From NCBI RefSeq assembly GCF_019931065.1, contig NZ_JAIOUQ010000016.1:1-64000 (forward strand): a stretch of DNA of 64,000 nt. The letters run 5' to 3'. Of this stretch, positions 1 to 12,616 are shown piece by piece (the stretch's first letter is position 1; each line of letters starts with the position of its first letter). A model generated the notes under the pieces. That model did not search any database, had not been told where the DNA came from, and saw nothing but the letters and a program-made list of their open reading frames with translations. The stretch is from Methanobacterium spitsbergense (GTDB taxonomy: Archaea; Methanobacteriota; Methanobacteria; Methanobacteriales; Methanobacteriaceae). A program made the translations under genes and the position numbers.

Positions 1-67
1 CTTTTTTATCAGAAACACTAGATTTGATGTCACCCATTTTCTCTTTCATTTCATCTTTATCTACCAT
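1..67 (-). CDS. 5' end of a gene cut by the window edge
   Basis: A reverse-strand reading frame starts with ATG at 67 and runs off the left edge. Upstream of the ATG is a strong ribosome-binding site (GGAAGGGGA). The 22 visible residues are highly charged and begin MVDKDEMKEKMGDIK. Lysine- and glutamate-rich starts like this occur in small CsbD-like stress proteins and in coiled-coil proteins, but the fragment is too short to name a family. Confidence 0.5.
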   Translation of the reverse strand, partial: MVDKDEMKEKMGDIKSSVSDKK

Positions 68-1130
68 TCTATCCCCTTCCACAATTTTCTTATATTGTAA
101 TCCAATTTTCTCTATAATTGATTTAAGTTCTGTTTATAATATTCTTAATAATCTTAAAAGGATAATTAACGCAATTAATAACTACTATAACATATAACAG
201 ACTGGATCTGATCCGTTCATATTTTCACTTCTACGGTTGGTACATTAAACACAGCCTAATAACTAAAACAAATCTATATCAATTTCATTTAATTCAAATG
301 TATTTCGCTGTATAACATTCTATGTCAATCGTTATTATTATAGATTTCTATATTTTCAGCAAAGAATTGCTTTATTTTGATGGTTATCATTTAAAAAGTC
401 CCAAGTGAAATTATTTTCAATAGTTAATTTAAAAGAAGTATTAAACGGTTGTTTAAATATTTTCAAGTGATTTTATAGCTACGGATAAAAATTCAGTAAT
501 TATATTCGGAGATATTTTTATATTTAACCTATACATTTCTATCAATGCATCATTAACATTATTGTTCTATTTTTAAAAAAATGTGGATACTAACCAAATT
601 ATAAAGGTGTGTAGCCTGCATACTAACTATGTTTTTATTACAATAATAAGTATTATAAAAGTATAAAATAGTATTATAAAAACTACGATAAGTTAAAAAA
701 AGTATACAAAATTCAATATCCTTTTCATGTAATCATAATTTTGAAAGAAAATTTGATGAAAATTATAATGAAAAATCTGTATTGATATTAATAGTAACGC
801 TAAAGATTATATGATCCAAACTACTATGTAACAGTACAAAAAGTAATAGAAATAGAGTATTATCAATCTTTGAAAAAGTATGTCATTTTGTACGATAAGT
901 TCAAAATAATAATCAAAAGCACGACTATAACATGAGGTTATATTAATAGTATAATATAAAAAGGGAATTTTACTTTAAATTATTTAATGAAACTTAATTA
1001 AATATTCAAAAATTTCAGAGAAAATTATATAAAATTTTACAGTTATGTTCTTAAAGTCTATTTCTAAATTAAACCTAAATTTCTTCATTCAATAGTGAAT
1101 GTTATTTTTATTTTTATGAGAGGATTTAAA
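68..1130. other. Long AT-rich intergenic region, no gene seen
   Basis: About 1.06 kb between the divergent edge gene and uvrB. It is very AT-rich, with stops in all frames and no credible start plus ribosome-binding site. It presumably carries both promoters. I see short direct copies of TAGTATTATAAAA-like sequence near 645-690 but no larger structure. Confidence 0.5.
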
Positions 1131-3083
1131 ATGTCAGAATTTAAACTATCATCAGCTTACAAACCTTTGGGTGACCAGCCAAAGGCAATCAAATCCATTT
1201 CAAATGGGATAAAAAATGGTCTGAAACATCAAACACTGCTAGGTGTAACTGGTTCGGGTAAAACATTTACAATGGCTAATGTTATTAAGGAGGTTCAAAA
1301 ACCAACCCTTGTAATTTCACACAATAAAACATTGGCTGCACAGTTATACGAAGAATTTAAGGAATTCTTCCCTGATAATGCAGTCGAATACTTTGTTAGT
1401 TATTATGATTATTATCAGCCAGAGGCATATATAGCACAGTCAGATACCTATATCGATAAAGAAGCTTCAATAAATGATGAAATTGATATGATGAGGCACT
1501 CAACCACGCAATCATTACTTTCAAGGGATGATGTTATTGTTGTGAGCAGTGTTTCATGTATATATGGTATAGGATCACCCGAAGATTATGGTGGACTTGT
1601 ACTGTCTGTTGATGTGGGGGATTCTGATGGAAGGGAAAAGATCATAGGAACCCTTGTTCAGATGCAGTACGAAAGAAACGACATAGATTTTACAAGGGGT
1701 AAGTTCCGGGTAAGGGGAGATGTAATTGAAATACATCCCGCCCATGGAAATACAGCCATACGTATAGAGTTATTTGGGGATGAAGTTGACAGAATATCAA
1801 CAATTGATCCAATTCTTGGCAGTGTTAGAAGGGAAATGGATAGAATAGTCGTGTTTCCAGCCAAGCATTTTGTAACCAGCAAGGATAAGATCCAGCGAGC
1901 AGTTAAGCATATTGAAGAAGAACTTGAAGAAAGATTACTGGTACTGAATTCACAGAACAAACTAGTTGAAGCTCAGAGACTGGAACAGAGAACCAAATTT
2001 GACCTTGAAATGTTACAGGAAATGGGATATTGTACAGGTATTGAGAACTATTCAATGCATCTGTCTGGTAGGAAATGGGGAGACACACCACAAACATTAA
2101 TTAAATATTTCCCAGACAACTTTTTAACAATTATCGATGAATCACATGTAACAGTACCCCAGATCGGTGGAATGTATGCAGGAGATAGAGCACGTAAAGA
2201 TAACCTTGTTGATTATGGATTCAGATTACCATCTGCAAGAGAGAACAGGCCATTAAATTTCTCTGAATTTGAAATGTTACAAAATCAGGTGTTATATGTA
2301 TCAGCAACACCAGCTAAGTATGAACTTGGAATGAGCCAGAACATGGTTGAACAGATTATAAGACCAACAGGCCTGGTTGATCCTGAAATAATAATTAAAC
2401 CAGTTGTTGGACAGGTCGACCATCTACTTGGAGAGATTAAGCGGAAGATTAAGGATAAACAAAGAATTTTGGTAACAACACTGACCAAAAAGATGGCAGA
2501 AGATCTAACAGATTACTATGCAAAGGTAGGTATCAAGGTAAGGTATCTGCACTCAGATATAACAACACTTGAAAGGATAGATATTATAGACGAACTTCGA
2601 AGGGGTTCATTTGACTGTCTTGTCGGTGTTAACCTTTTAAGGGAGGGGCTTGACCTTCCAGAAGTATCCCTTGTAGGTATACTCGACGCTGATAAGGAAG
2701 GATTTCTAAGATCTCAAACATCGCTTATACAGACAATAGGAAGGGCATCACGTAACATAGATGGTCAGGTATTGATCTATGCCGATAAAATCACAGATTC
2801 AATTAAGAATGCAGTTGATATAACAACCCAAAGAAGGAATGTTCAACTTGCATACAATGAAAAACATGGAATAAAACCTAAATCAGTTGTAAGATCTGTT
2901 AAAGAAAAAACTAAAAAGGATGTTAAGTACAAAGATAATGTTAAAAATATTCCAAAGGATGAATTGATTCTAATAATACAAGATTTAGAGGATGAAATGA
3001 AAAGAGCATCCCTCAAACTTGACTTTGAAACAGCTGCCAAGATAAGGGATCAGATACAATTTTTAGAAGGAGCCTCAAACTGA
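1131..3083 (+). CDS. uvrB: Excinuclease ABC subunit B
   Basis: UvrB is the damage-verifying helicase-like subunit of nucleotide excision repair; it is loaded by UvrA and then recruits UvrC. The 650-aa product has the Walker A motif GVTGSGKT near residues 39-46, a tyrosine-rich beta-hairpin ([14 protein letters not shown]) near residues 92-105 that inserts between the DNA strands, the DESH box, helicase motif VI (QTIGRASRN), and a C-terminal UVR motif ([13 protein letters not shown]) that binds UvrA or UvrC. I chose ATG 1131 because GAGAGG lies at 1118-1123; an in-frame ATG at 1095 lacks a ribosome-binding site. The stop overlaps the uvrA start by one base, so the two genes form an operon. No uvrC is visible in the window. 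UvrABC is patchy in archaea and was probably acquired from bacteria in this lineage. Confidence 0.97.
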   Translation: MSEFKLSSAYKPLGDQPKAIKSISNGIKNGLKHQTLLGVTGSGKTFTMANVIKEVQKPTLVISHNKTLAAQLYEEFKEFFPDNAVEYFVSYYDYYQPEAYIAQSDTYIDKEASINDEIDMMRHSTTQSLLSRDDVIVVSSVSCIYGIGSPEDYGGLVLSVDVGDSDGREKIIGTLVQMQYERNDIDFTRGKFRVRGDVIEIHPAHGNTAIRIELFGDEVDRISTIDPILGSVRREMDRIVVFPAKHFVTSKDKIQRAVKHIEEELEERLLVLNSQNKLVEAQRLEQRTKFDLEMLQEMGYCTGIENYSMHLSGRKWGDTPQTLIKYFPDNFLTIIDESHVTVPQIGGMYAGDRARKDNLVDYGFRLPSARENRPLNFSEFEMLQNQVLYVSATPAKYELGMSQNMVEQIIRPTGLVDPEIIIKPVVGQVDHLLGEIKRKIKDKQRILVTTLTKKMAEDLTDYYAKVGIKVRYLHSDITTLERIDIIDELRRGSFDCLVGVNLLREGLDLPEVSLVGILDADKEGFLRSQTSLIQTIGRASRNIDGQVLIYADKITDSIKNAVDITTQRRNVQLAYNEKHGIKPKSVVRSVKEKTKKDVKYKDNVKNIPKDELILIIQDLEDEMKRASLKLDFETAAKIRDQIQFLEGASN

Positions 3084-6004
3084 TGAACAACATAACAACC
3101 AAAAAAGGAAGTATAAATATAAAGGGAGCACGTGAGCACAACCTTAAAAATATAGAGCTCACCCTTCCAAGGGACAAGTTCCTTGTTATTACCGGACTTA
3201 GTGGTTCTGGTAAATCATCTTTAGCATTTGACACTATCTATGCTGAAGGGCAGCGAAGATATGTTGAATCTTTATCAGCTTATGCAAGACAGTTTTTAGG
3301 ACAGATGAAAAAACCAGAAGTTGATTATATTGAAGGACTTTCACCTGCAATATCCATTGATCAAAAAACTACACGAATGAATCCCAGATCCACTGTTGGT
3401 ACTGTAACAGAGATATATGATTATTTCAGGCTATTATTTGCACGTGTGGGTATTCCTCATTGTTACAAATGTGGAAAAGAAATTTCGCAACAAACCGCAG
3501 GGCAGATAGTTGATTCTATTCTCACAGAAGAGGAAGATACCAAAATACAGGTACTTGCACCTGTTGTTAAGGATCGGAAAGGAGAACATCATAAGGTTTT
3601 TGAAGACCTCAAAAAGAAGGGTTTTGTACGTGTAAGGGTTGATGGTGAAATATCTAATCTTGACACAGACTTTGACCTTGATAAAAATAAAAAACACTCT
3701 GTTGAGGTAGTTGTGGATAGACTGGTCATTAGATCGGATGAGGACTTTAAACGAAGATTAGCAGACTCTGTTGAAACAGCACTAGAATTAGGTGAAGGAA
3801 TTGTAATTGTATCCTACATGGAAGAAAAAGGGAAATCAACTGATAAAGTATTCAGTGAACATTTTGCATGTACAGAATGTGGAATAAACTTCGAAGAGAT
3901 AAGTCCCAGGATGTTTTCATTCAACAATCCACAAGGTGCATGTCCAGAATGTAATGGTCTTGGAAGTAAATTAGAAATTGATACAGACTTTGTTGTACCT
4001 GATAAACATCTTTCACTCAACAATGGAGCCATACTTCCATGGAGCAAATCAGGTAACAAGGACAATTATTATTATCAGATGCTCCAGGCAGTTTCTGATC
4101 ACTATGGCTTTAGCATGGACACACCATTTGAAGAGCTACCCGAAAAATATCAGAGATACATACTATACGGCACACCCGACAAGGTACAATTTATCTTCAG
4201 AAGAAAAAACAGACAACATAAGGTTAACCGACGTTTTGAAGGTGTTGTAAAAAGAATGGAACGTCTGTTTATGGAAACCCAATCAAACTACATGAGAAGT
4301 TACGTTGGAAAGTTTATGAGCGACAGAAAATGTCCTGTCTGTAAAGGTACCAGACTGCGTCCCGAAGCCAGATCTGTTACAATTGGTGGTAAATCCATAT
4401 CAGAAGTAGTTGAAATGCCCATAAAAACTTCAAAAAGTTTTTTCGACCAATTAGATCTGACTGAAATGGAACATTTCATTGCAAAAGAGATTTTAAAGGA
4501 AATAAAGGAGCGTCTCAAGTTTTTAGAAGATGTTGGTCTTGATTACATTACCCTCGACAGATCTTCCGGAACGCTTTCTGGTGGAGAAGCACAAAGAATA
4601 CGTCTTGCAACACAGATAGGCTCTGGTCTCGTTGGTGTGCTCTACATATTAGACGAACCAAGTATTGGATTGCATCAAAGGGATAATGCAAGACTTATAG
4701 AAACATTAAAAAGACTTAGAGATATTGGAAATACACTCATAGTTGTTGAACATGACGAAGAAACAATAATGAGCGCTGATTATGTTGTTGACATAGGACC
4801 TGGAGCAGGAGAGCATGGTGGAAAGGTAATAGCCGAGGGAACACCGCAGGAAATAATGGAAAATACAGATTCAATTACAGGAAGGTATCTTTCAAGGGCA
4901 GAAACAATACACATACCAGAACACAGACATTCACCAAATGGCAATTACCTAACAGTGAAGGGTGCAAGACAAAATAATCTCAAGAATATAGATGTTACAT
5001 TCCCACTCGGAGTATTTACATGTATAACAGGAGTTTCAGGGTCTGGTAAAAGCACTCTCATTAACGATGTGCTTTACAAGGGAGTCAATGGAAAGTTAAA
5101 CAGGAAAAATATGCTTGCAGGTAAGCACGATGATATCATAGGCATTGAACATTTGGACAAGACAATAATTATTGACCAATCTGCAATCGGTCGTACACCA
5201 CGTTCAAATTCTGCAACCTACACAGGAGTATTCACATATATAAGGGAACTCTTTGCACAGACATTAGCTGCTAAAAATAGAGGTTACAAACCTGGAAGGT
5301 TTAGTTTTAATGTTAAAGGTGGACGTTGTGAAGCTTGTAGTGGTGACGGTATTATTAAAATTGAAATGCACTTTTTAGCAGATGTATATGTGCCCTGTGA
5401 AGTTTGTCAGGGTAAACGATACAATCGAGAAACCTTAGATGTGCGTTACAAGGGTAAAAATATTGCCGAAGTTCTTGATATGACTGTTGAGGAATCCTTA
5501 GAGTTCTTTGAAAATATTCCAAAGATACATAAAAAACTTAAAACACTTGACGATGTGGGTTTAGGATACATAAAACTGGGACAACCTGCAACAACACTTT
5601 CTGGTGGTGAAGCTCAACGTGTTAAACTAGCCAAGGAATTAAGCAGGCAAAGCACTGGTAAAACCCTTTACATACTCGATGAACCAACAACTGGACTCCA
5701 CTTTGCAGATATTAAAAAGTTGTTAGATGTACTTGGAAGATTAAGAGATTCAGGTAACACAGTACTGGTAATTGAACACAATTTAGATGTTATAAAAACT
5801 GCAGATTATATAATCGACCTCGGACCTGAAGGAGGAGACGAAGGCGGCCTTGTTGTTGCTGAAGGAACACCTGAGGAAATTTCATTGAGCACCAGTTATA
5901 CTGGAAAATATCTAAAGGATGTTTTAGATGGTGTTACACCACATATGCGGGGACAAATGATTCCAGAGAAAGAATTAGTTGATTCATCAACAAAAGACAA
6001 ATAA
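3083..6004 (+). CDS. uvrA: Excinuclease ABC subunit A
   Basis: UvrA is the damage-recognition ATPase that loads UvrB. The 973-aa protein has two ABC ATPase modules: Walker [10 protein letters not shown] near residue 40 and GVSGSGKST near residue 650, each with an LSGGEAQR signature (QRIRLA and QRVKLA) and a Walker B LDEPS/LDEPT. Zinc-binding cysteine pairs are visible (CYKCGK, CTECG with CPECNG, CPVCKG, and CEACSGDG with CEVCQGKR). The length is normal for the family. The start overlaps the uvrB stop as TGATG, implying translational coupling. The gene is followed by about 300 bp of AT-rich sequence with T runs, so the operon probably ends here. Confidence 0.97.
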   Translation: MNNITTKKGSINIKGAREHNLKNIELTLPRDKFLVITGLSGSGKSSLAFDTIYAEGQRRYVESLSAYARQFLGQMKKPEVDYIEGLSPAISIDQKTTRMNPRSTVGTVTEIYDYFRLLFARVGIPHCYKCGKEISQQTAGQIVDSILTEEEDTKIQVLAPVVKDRKGEHHKVFEDLKKKGFVRVRVDGEISNLDTDFDLDKNKKHSVEVVVDRLVIRSDEDFKRRLADSVETALELGEGIVIVSYMEEKGKSTDKVFSEHFACTECGINFEEISPRMFSFNNPQGACPECNGLGSKLEIDTDFVVPDKHLSLNNGAILPWSKSGNKDNYYYQMLQAVSDHYGFSMDTPFEELPEKYQRYILYGTPDKVQFIFRRKNRQHKVNRRFEGVVKRMERLFMETQSNYMRSYVGKFMSDRKCPVCKGTRLRPEARSVTIGGKSISEVVEMPIKTSKSFFDQLDLTEMEHFIAKEILKEIKERLKFLEDVGLDYITLDRSSGTLSGGEAQRIRLATQIGSGLVGVLYILDEPSIGLHQRDNARLIETLKRLRDIGNTLIVVEHDEETIMSADYVVDIGPGAGEHGGKVIAEGTPQEIMENTDSITGRYLSRAETIHIPEHRHSPNGNYLTVKGARQNNLKNIDVTFPLGVFTCITGVSGSGKSTLINDVLYKGVNGKLNRKNMLAGKHDDIIGIEHLDKTIIIDQSAIGRTPRSNSATYTGVFTYIRELFAQTLAAKNRGYKPGRFSFNVKGGRCEACSGDGIIKIEMHFLADVYVPCEVCQGKRYNRETLDVRYKGKNIAEVLDMTVEESLEFFENIPKIHKKLKTLDDVGLGYIKLGQPATTLSGGEAQRVKLAKELSRQSTGKTLYILDEPTTGLHFADIKKLLDVLGRLRDSGNTVLVIEHNLDVIKTADYIIDLGPEGGDEGGLVVAEGTPEEISLSTSYTGKYLKDVLDGVTPHMRGQMIPEKELVDSSTKDK

Positions 6005-6322
6005 TAGAAGGTTTAAACCATCTTAAATTATTTTATTTTTCCATAAATGGTTTAATTTCATATGATATTTATCTAACTAATAATTACGCTTTAATCATTC
6101 AATTACAGTAATTTAAAACAAAAGCAATTATATATTAGGTAAATTATAGAATAAAATCATATGTACAGTGATAGTAATTCCCAATTGATAACTACTTTTC
6201 CGCTAACATTACACTTTTTTCTAATCAATTTAAGGAAAATTAACTACCAATCACTGAATTCGTTTTTTTTTAACGAGATTATTTTCTATTTCCATTTAAA
6301 AAATATAGATAGGGGGATCTAA

Positions 6323-7207
6323 TTGATTTTAAGTTCTGTTCTTTTAGCCATACCATTTTTAGAATCATTTTACAATGGAGTTCTACAAGCTGGAGATTAT
6401 TTTATCTTATTATTGTTATTATTAGTTGTTTTAATGGTTGCATTATTAACAGAAAGAGTTGAAAAGGTAAGAACATTAAAAAACCTTAACAACGAGCTTA
6501 AAAAAGAAGCAATCAAACTTGAAGATGCAAATAATGAATTGGAAGCATTTGCATATTCTGTATCCCATGATCTTCGTGTGCCCTTAAGGGCAATTGATGG
6601 ATTTTCCCGTATAATGATTGAAGATTATGAGGATAAATTGGATGATGAAGGAGTTAGACTTCTAAATATAATAAGGGAAAATACCAAAAAAATGGGACAG
6701 CTTATCGATGACATACTGTTATTATCAAGAGCAGGACGTCAAGAAATGACAATTTCAAAACTAGACATTTCTTCACTTGCAAAAAATGTATACGGGGAAT
6801 TCAATCAGGACACCCAGGGAAGAAATATTGATTTTACTGTGGAAGATCTGCCAAAAACCAAGGCTGACAGGGCACTTATAACACAAGTTTTAACAAATCT
6901 TATTGGCAACTCAATAAAGTTTACAAGAGAAAAAGAAAATGCGAAGATCAATATAGGTTTTAAATCGGATAATGAAGATAATATATACTATGTCAAGGAC
7001 AATGGAGCTGGTTTTGACATGAAATACTATGATAAGCTTTTCGGTCTTTTCCAGCGATTACACAGCCAAGAAGAATTTGAAGGTACAGGTGTGGGACTAT
7101 CTATTGTACAACGTATAATAAGCCGACATGGTGGCCGTGTATGGGGTGAAAGTGAAGTTGGTAATGGAGCAACAATATACTTTTCAATTCCAAAAAATTT
7201 AAAGTAA
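6323..7207 (+). CDS. Membrane-anchored sensor histidine kinase
   Basis: 294-aa kinase. A hydrophobic segment near residues 27-42 suggests membrane anchoring, followed by a short coiled coil and then HisKA with the H-box [13 protein letters not shown] (phospho-acceptor about His82). HATPase_c has the N-box [11 protein letters not shown]1 DNGAGF and G2 GTGVGLSI. No extracellular or PAS sensor domain is present, so its signal is unknown. The start is TTG at 6323, placed 6 nt after AGGGGGA; no better start exists. The receiver gene downstream begins 29 bp later and is of the Rcp1 type that pairs with kinases having this H-box. It heads a four-gene signalling operon. Confidence 0.88.
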   Translation: MILSSVLLAIPFLESFYNGVLQAGDYFILLLLLLVVLMVALLTERVEKVRTLKNLNNELKKEAIKLEDANNELEAFAYSVSHDLRVPLRAIDGFSRIMIEDYEDKLDDEGVRLLNIIRENTKKMGQLIDDILLLSRAGRQEMTISKLDISSLAKNVYGEFNQDTQGRNIDFTVEDLPKTKADRALITQVLTNLIGNSIKFTREKENAKINIGFKSDNEDNIYYVKDNGAGFDMKYYDKLFGLFQRLHSQEEFEGTGVGLSIVQRIISRHGGRVWGESEVGNGATIYFSIPKNLK

Positions 7208-7236
7208 AAATTAGTACTTAATTGGAGGATATTTTT

Positions 7237-7698
7237 ATGAGCTTAGATGAAATTGAAATTCTTCTGGTTGAAGACAACCCAACAGATGCTGAACTTACAA
7301 TGAGGGCCTTGAAAAGGAAAAATCTCATAAATAAATTAGTTTGGGTTAAAGATGGGGCAGAAGCATTAGATTTTTTATTTGCAAAGGGTAAATATTCGGA
7401 TAGAAATATGAACGACCTTCCAAAATTGATACTTCTTGATCTAAGGATGCCGAAGGTTGACGGGCTAGAAGTACTGCACGAGATCAAAGCAGATGACAGA
7501 ACTAAAAGAATTCCAGTAGTTGTTTTAACATCTTCAAAGGAAGATCGAGACATTGTAGAAAGCTACAAATTGGGTGTTAACAGTTATGTCAGCAAACCAG
7601 TTGAATTTGATGAGTTTATAGACGCTGTTTCAACCATGGGATTCTACTGGATTTTGATAAACAAACCACCATCAGAGGTAAGTCATGGAACAGATTAA
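7237..7698 (+). CDS. Single-domain response regulator, Rcp1-like
   Basis: 153-aa CheY-like receiver with no output domain. It shows the acidic pocket VEDNPTDAE, the phospho-acceptor Asp in [11 protein letters not shown], the conserved Thr/Ser of VVLTSS and the Lys of SKPVEF. The spacing and the long insert before the phospho-acceptor match the cyanobacterial Rcp1 family, which serves phytochrome-like kinases. ATG 7237 follows GGAGG at 7224-7228. The last 14 bases overlap the next gene, so the cluster is translationally coupled. It probably accepts phosphate from the kinase just upstream. Confidence 0.9.
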   Translation: MSLDEIEILLVEDNPTDAELTMRALKRKNLINKLVWVKDGAEALDFLFAKGKYSDRNMNDLPKLILLDLRMPKVDGLEVLHEIKADDRTKRIPVVVLTSSKEDRDIVESYKLGVNSYVSKPVEFDEFIDAVSTMGFYWILINKPPSEVSHGTD

Positions 7699-9088
7699 AA
7701 TTCTGCTGGTTGAAGATGTTGAACTTGATGCTGAACTCACTGAACACGAATTAACAAAAGCTAAAATTAATTTTATATCCATACGTGTTGAAGAAGAGCA
7801 TGATTTCCGTAGGGAACTTCAAGAATTCAAACCAGATCTGATACTTGCTGATCATTCGCTTCCACATTTCGATGGAGTTTCAGCACTTAATATTGCAAAG
7901 GAAATATCTCCAGACATACCTTTCATATTTGTAAGTGGTAAAATAGGTGAAGATTTTGCTGTTGAGATGCTAAAGAAAGGAGCAACTGACTATGTGCTTA
8001 AAAGTAACCTGCCCAAACTTAGCCATGCAGTTCAAAGGGCATTGAATGAATTTAATGAACAGGCTGAACATAAAAAGGCCGAAGAATCACTTTTGGAAAG
8101 TGAAAAAAAATACAGAACCCTGTTTGAAAAGAATAGAAATCCTATAATTGTTTTTGATGAGATGGGAAATTTTATTGATTCCAATGAAGCTGCATTAATG
8201 TTTTTGGAAATAACCAAAAATGAACTTTTAAACAAAAACCTTTCAGATTTTATATTATATGAGAAAGACTTGAAAAACATTGAAAATAAGGATTTATGGA
8301 AAAAAAAGGATATATTAGAAGTTAAATTTGATATTAACGGTAAATTTAAAATTCTTGAAATTACGATCACACCAGTTTATTTAAAAGATAAATCAATAGT
8401 ATTTGGCGTTGGTAACGATATTACTGAACGTAAAAAAGGTGAAAATGAAATTTTCAGGTCATTAAAAGAAAAAGAACTTCTTTTAAGGGAAATACATCAT
8501 AGGGTAAAAAATAACCTGCAGATTGTTTCAACTTTACTCTCTCTCCAATCATCCCAATCAAATAAAGTTGATGTTAATGATCTTTACAGGGAAAGTCAGA
8601 ATCGTATACAGTCCATTGCACTTATACATGAAAATCTGTATCAATCAGATGATCTTGCCCATATTAATTTTGAGGTATATGTTAAGGGGCTGTTATCAGA
8701 TTTGTTTGATTCATACGGAGTTGATTCATCTAGGATCAAATTGAATTTGGATATAGAGGATGTTACGCTGGGGATTGAAACAGCTATTCCATGCGGACTC
8801 ATTATAAATGAACTGGTATCAAATTCCCTGAAACATGGATTTACAGGAAATGAAACTGGAGAAATTAATGTGGAAATCCATAAAATAGCTGATGAAGAAT
8901 ATTCATTAGTTGAAAGTGATACAGGAGTTCCATTTTCTGATAAAGTAGATTTTACTTCGAGCAAAACATTGGGTTTGGAATTAATAAAAAACCTGGTTAA
9001 ACAAATTGAAGGCCAATTGGACTTTAACAGAGAAAATAAAGAATTTAAGATCATTTTTAAGGAACTTGAATACAAGGAGAGACTATAA
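7685..9088 (+). CDS. Hybrid receiver-PAS-histidine kinase (HisKA_2 type)
   Basis: 467 aa. The receiver domain occupies about residues 1-120 ([19 protein letters not shown] with the acceptor Asp, VSGK). A PAS domain follows near residues 140-250 ([19 protein letters not shown]), then a HisKA_2 dimerization domain with the phospho-acceptor in [16 protein letters not shown] and a HATPase domain ([16 protein letters not shown]). The receiver precedes the kinase, so the protein is probably driven by an upstream kinase rather than by a membrane sensor. It overlaps the previous gene by 14 bp and the next by one base (TAATG). Confidence 0.9.
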   Translation: MEQIKILLVEDVELDAELTEHELTKAKINFISIRVEEEHDFRRELQEFKPDLILADHSLPHFDGVSALNIAKEISPDIPFIFVSGKIGEDFAVEMLKKGATDYVLKSNLPKLSHAVQRALNEFNEQAEHKKAEESLLESEKKYRTLFEKNRNPIIVFDEMGNFIDSNEAALMFLEITKNELLNKNLSDFILYEKDLKNIENKDLWKKKDILEVKFDINGKFKILEITITPVYLKDKSIVFGVGNDITERKKGENEIFRSLKEKELLLREIHHRVKNNLQIVSTLLSLQSSQSNKVDVNDLYRESQNRIQSIALIHENLYQSDDLAHINFEVYVKGLLSDLFDSYGVDSSRIKLNLDIEDVTLGIETAIPCGLIINELVSNSLKHGFTGNETGEINVEIHKIADEEYSLVESDTGVPFSDKVDFTSSKTLGLELIKNLVKQIEGQLDFNRENKEFKIIFKELEYKERL

Positions 9089-9942
9089 TGGGTAACGAGA
9101 GAATTATGGTTGTTGAAGATGAAAGTATTGTTGCCATGGGAATTAAGTATAAATTAGAGGATTTAGGTTACATTGTTGTGGGAATAGTTGCAACTGGTGA
9201 AGTAGCTGTGGAAACTGCTTTAAAAACTAAGCCGGATCTTATACTTATGGATATTGTTCTTAAAGGTGATATGGATGGTATTGAAGCTGCACAAAAAATA
9301 CACCAGCAACAAGACACTCCAATCATTTATCTGACAGCTTATTCTGATGATGAGGTTTTGGAACGTGCTAGAATAACCGAACCTTACGGTTATATATTAA
9401 AACCATTTAAAAAGAGTGAAGTAAATGCCAATATTCAAATGGCCATATATAAACATGGATGTGACAAGAAAAAAAGTGAAATCATCAAAAAAAGAGTGTT
9501 AGCAGATTTTTATGACTTTATTTTAACAGCAATGCCAACTAGTAGCACCGGTACTGATATCGAAATGAGAGAGTTGCTATTGAAGGTATTTGCCGAACGT
9601 TTAGACGAAGATCTTTACCCTAGATTTGTTGAAGAACTCTCTCCAGAGGATATTGAAACTAATGATCAGCTTTTTGCAGATTATATTGAATGGCTTTCTG
9701 ATATTTTTAAAGACTTTGGTATTAAAACAATTGTACACCATAAGGGCAACAGATCATATATAGAATTTTTGAATTGCCCATGGCATGAAGATGCTTTGAA
9801 AAAACCTATTTTCTGTTTGAATTGTCAGGCAATGATGAATCGAAGCTACAAATGGACAGGTCTTTCTGGAGGTATGGAAAGAAGATCAACCATTGTGGAT
9901 GGATCACCGTCATGCAGATTTCAGTTCAAACATCTGGAATGA
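9088..9942 (+). CDS. Response regulator with methanogen output domain (MetOD1-like)
   Basis: 284 aa. The N-terminal receiver (residues about 1-120) has [11 protein letters not shown], the acceptor Asp in [14 protein letters not shown], the Thr of YLTAY and the Lys of ILKPF. The C-terminal half has conserved Cys and Trp residues ([25 protein letters not shown]) and matches my recollection of methanogen output domain 1, found fused to receivers and kinases in methanogens. Its molecular role is not known; the Cys residues could bind a metal or sense redox. It is the last gene of the signalling operon and its likely effector. Confidence 0.82.
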   Translation: MGNERIMVVEDESIVAMGIKYKLEDLGYIVVGIVATGEVAVETALKTKPDLILMDIVLKGDMDGIEAAQKIHQQQDTPIIYLTAYSDDEVLERARITEPYGYILKPFKKSEVNANIQMAIYKHGCDKKKSEIIKKRVLADFYDFILTAMPTSSTGTDIEMRELLLKVFAERLDEDLYPRFVEELSPEDIETNDQLFADYIEWLSDIFKDFGIKTIVHHKGNRSYIEFLNCPWHEDALKKPIFCLNCQAMMNRSYKWTGLSGGMERRSTIVDGSPSCRFQFKHLE

Positions 9943-10039
9943 GTAAGTTTTAAGCTCAAATGAATTTGGTATTAACCATAACCCAAAATGCAAGATTAAA
10001 TTAACCTCTAAACACATATTATAGTATTAGGGTGGTTTA

Positions 10040-10957
10040 ATGTCAAATGATATTGGAACAGTTTTCTTGTTGAAAACCGATAAAAGGGAAAAAGGTATAG
10101 AAAGACTGATTGAGAATTTTGATATTACAGATTTCAAATCCAAAAATATTGCATTGAAGGCTAATTTTAACAGTGCAGATCCGTTTCCTGCATCAACACA
10201 TCCAGATACACTAAGAACGCTTGTTAGATCCATTAAAAAAGGGGAACCTGAAAAAATTACTCTTGCAGAGAGAAGTGGAATGGGTGATACCAGAATTGTG
10301 CTTGAAACAAGGGGTGTAATGGATATAGCAGAAGATGAAGATTTTGAAGTCAGGATTCTGGATGAAGAAGATGCTGATGACTGGGTAAAAGTTGAAAAAA
10401 ATGGAAATCACTGGATGAAAGGTTTTTATATATCAAAGATATTTAAAGACGCTGATAAGGTGGTTCAAACTTGTTGCCTTAAATCCCATAGATTTGGTGG
10501 AATTTTCACTCTATCGCTTAAAAATTCTGTTGGAATTGTTGCAAAGAAAGTTCCAGGAGGAGTCTACAATTATATGGGTGAGCTCCATATATCACCTTAC
10601 CAGAGATCAATGATTGCGGAAATAAACAATCATTATAATATGGATCTAGTTTTAATGGATGGAATCAAAGCATTTGTAGATAAAGGTCCTGAACAGGGAC
10701 ATGTTGTTGAACCTAATCTTCTTTTGATGTCAAATGATAGAATTGCAATTGATGCAGTAGGAGTTGCAGTATTAAGACACTATGGCTCAACACATGACAT
10801 ATCTAAGGGTAAGATATTTGAATTGGAACAGATCAAAAGGGCAGCTGAACTAGGTGTTGGTGTACAAAGTGCTGATAAAATAAATATTGTTGGAATTGAT
10901 GCTGAAAGTGAGGCTGTTGCAGGAGAACTGGATCAAATACTAGAAACACAGGGATAA
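10040..10957 (+). CDS. DUF362 domain protein
   Basis: 305-aa member of the DUF362 family, recognisable from AERSGMGDTR near residue 75, the QTCCLKSHRFGG segment with two Cys, GGVYNYMGELH, and DGIKAFVDKGPEQG. DUF362 proteins are often next to ferredoxin domains; this one has no CxxCxxC cluster motif. Function is not established in archaea. The ATG follows GGTGG at 10031-10035. It stands alone, convergent with the MFS gene. Confidence 0.82.
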   Translation: MSNDIGTVFLLKTDKREKGIERLIENFDITDFKSKNIALKANFNSADPFPASTHPDTLRTLVRSIKKGEPEKITLAERSGMGDTRIVLETRGVMDIAEDEDFEVRILDEEDADDWVKVEKNGNHWMKGFYISKIFKDADKVVQTCCLKSHRFGGIFTLSLKNSVGIVAKKVPGGVYNYMGELHISPYQRSMIAEINNHYNMDLVLMDGIKAFVDKGPEQGHVVEPNLLLMSNDRIAIDAVGVAVLRHYGSTHDISKGKIFELEQIKRAAELGVGVQSADKINIVGIDAESEAVAGELDQILETQG

Positions 10958-11009
10958 AAAATCTATTCTAGTTGTAAAAACTAATTGAAACAATAAGAAA
11001 TTATACAAT

Positions 11010-12446
11010 CTAATCAATTCTCTGCAAATCATCTTTAATCTTTTTTGGACCAATTAATATTGAAACAATAATACCAAACCCGCTTAATACTGCAAATACT
11101 ATAAATGCTGTTTTTAAACTAAAGAGAAAAGCTGGAAAGTTTGATTCTGTGATTTGAACATTGCCTAGGTACACAGCAAAAATATAAAGCATAATACCAA
11201 GACTCATTGTTTGACCTGCATATGTCATGGTTGAAAGTACACTTGATGCCATTCCATAGTCTCTTCCTTCAACACTTCCAATAAATCTATTGGTTGTAGG
11301 GGATGAGAAAAGACCTAAGCCTATACCCACCAGTATCAAACCTATAATTGGTATTAATAGACTGCTGTTGGTTGTTAATTGTGATAATATTAACAATCCT
11401 ATAGTTGTAACTATCATTCCAATAACAGTAAATATTCTGTTTTCAATCCTGTCAGAGAGTCTGCCAACAGGGGTGGATAATAAAGCAACCATCAATGGTT
11501 CGACTGAAATTATCAGAGCTGTTTGTTGAGGATCAAGATGCATTATATCCTGAAGATAAAGACTTAAAAGTACCCACATTGCCGAATTCGCAATGTTCAT
11601 CAACAAAATAGCAAGTGCAGATAATGATGATACCTTTTTTCTTAATATACCAAGCCGCAGTATTGGATTTATGGATCTTTTTTCGTTTAAAACAAATATT
11701 AAAAGACCAATTACACCTGTAAAAAGTGATAATTTACCAAAGTTACTGTTAAGTGTTGAAAATCCATAGAGTAGTGCAACTATTGACAGGCTGTATATCA
11801 AAGATCCTCTAATTTCAAATTTACCTCCCAAACCCTTCCATTCTCCATGAAGTCTCATTTTAATAAGAATAAAAAGAAAAATACCAAATGGTACGTTAAA
11901 AAGGAAAATACTTCTCCAACCAAAGTTTTGGGCCAGGAAACCTCCTAACAATGGACCTAAAAATAATCCTATGTAAACAGCTGTAACAAATAATCCGAGT
12001 GCTTCACCTCGTTGATTTGATGGGTAAACACTGCTGAGAAGTGCCACACCAGTTGCAAATATCATAGCACATCCAAAACCCTGCATAAAACTGAATACAA
12101 TTAGCATAATACCCGAATTTGATAAACCAGCTAAAAGAGATGCAGCTGTATATATAATCACACCATAGGTGTAAATTCTTTTACGGCCAAACATATCCCC
12201 TAAGCGTCCAAATGGAAGTATTAATGCTGCATTTGCCAAAACAAAAACTGTTGGTATCCAACTTAGCAGTATTATATTTACTGCTAGATCCTTCTGTATT
12301 ATAGGAAGAACAATGTTTAGGGATGATCCCATAAACGGTATAAGGAAGGATCCAAGTGCAACTACAAGTAGTGCTATATTCCTAACTTTCTTTTCTTCAA
12401 TTTTATCAGAATCCATGTGATCAGAAATATTATAATGTTCATACAC
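11010..12446 (-). CDS. MFS transporter, DHA2 (EmrB/QacA) type
   Basis: 478-aa polytopic membrane protein with about 14 hydrophobic segments, typical of drug:proton antiporters of the DHA2 group. The motif [11 protein letters not shown] between TM2 and TM3 is the MFS signature, and motif C-like glycines occur in [10 protein letters not shown]. The substrate cannot be told from sequence. The longest frame starts with GTG 12446; an ATG at 12416 ([10 protein letters not shown]) is an alternative, and neither has a clear ribosome-binding site. A second, unlinked DHA2 exporter lies at 48024-49394. Confidence 0.9.
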   Translation of the reverse strand: MYEHYNISDHMDSDKIEEKKVRNIALLVVALGSFLIPFMGSSLNIVLPIIQKDLAVNIILLSWIPTVFVLANAALILPFGRLGDMFGRKRIYTYGVIIYTAASLLAGLSNSGIMLIVFSFMQGFGCAMIFATGVALLSSVYPSNQRGEALGLFVTAVYIGLFLGPLLGGFLAQNFGWRSIFLFNVPFGIFLFILIKMRLHGEWKGLGGKFEIRGSLIYSLSIVALLYGFSTLNSNFGKLSLFTGVIGLLIFVLNEKRSINPILRLGILRKKVSSLSALAILLMNIANSAMWVLLSLYLQDIMHLDPQQTALIISVEPLMVALLSTPVGRLSDRIENRIFTVIGMIVTTIGLLILSQLTTNSSLLIPIIGLILVGIGLGLFSSPTTNRFIGSVEGRDYGMASSVLSTMTYAGQTMSLGIMLYIFAVYLGNVQITESNFPAFLFSLKTAFIVFAVLSGFGIIVSILIGPKKIKDDLQRID

Positions 12447-12616
12447 TTAAACATTCATAAGAAACATAAAACAAACTTTAAAGTTATATATTGGAATATC
12501 ATTCTAATTCATAGCTGTATTATTAATTGGTTTTTGTAAAACCAGTTAAATAACTGATTTATAAGAAGAGAATTAAAGATTAAATATAAAAATATACCTT
12601 GATTAATGTGGTTTAA

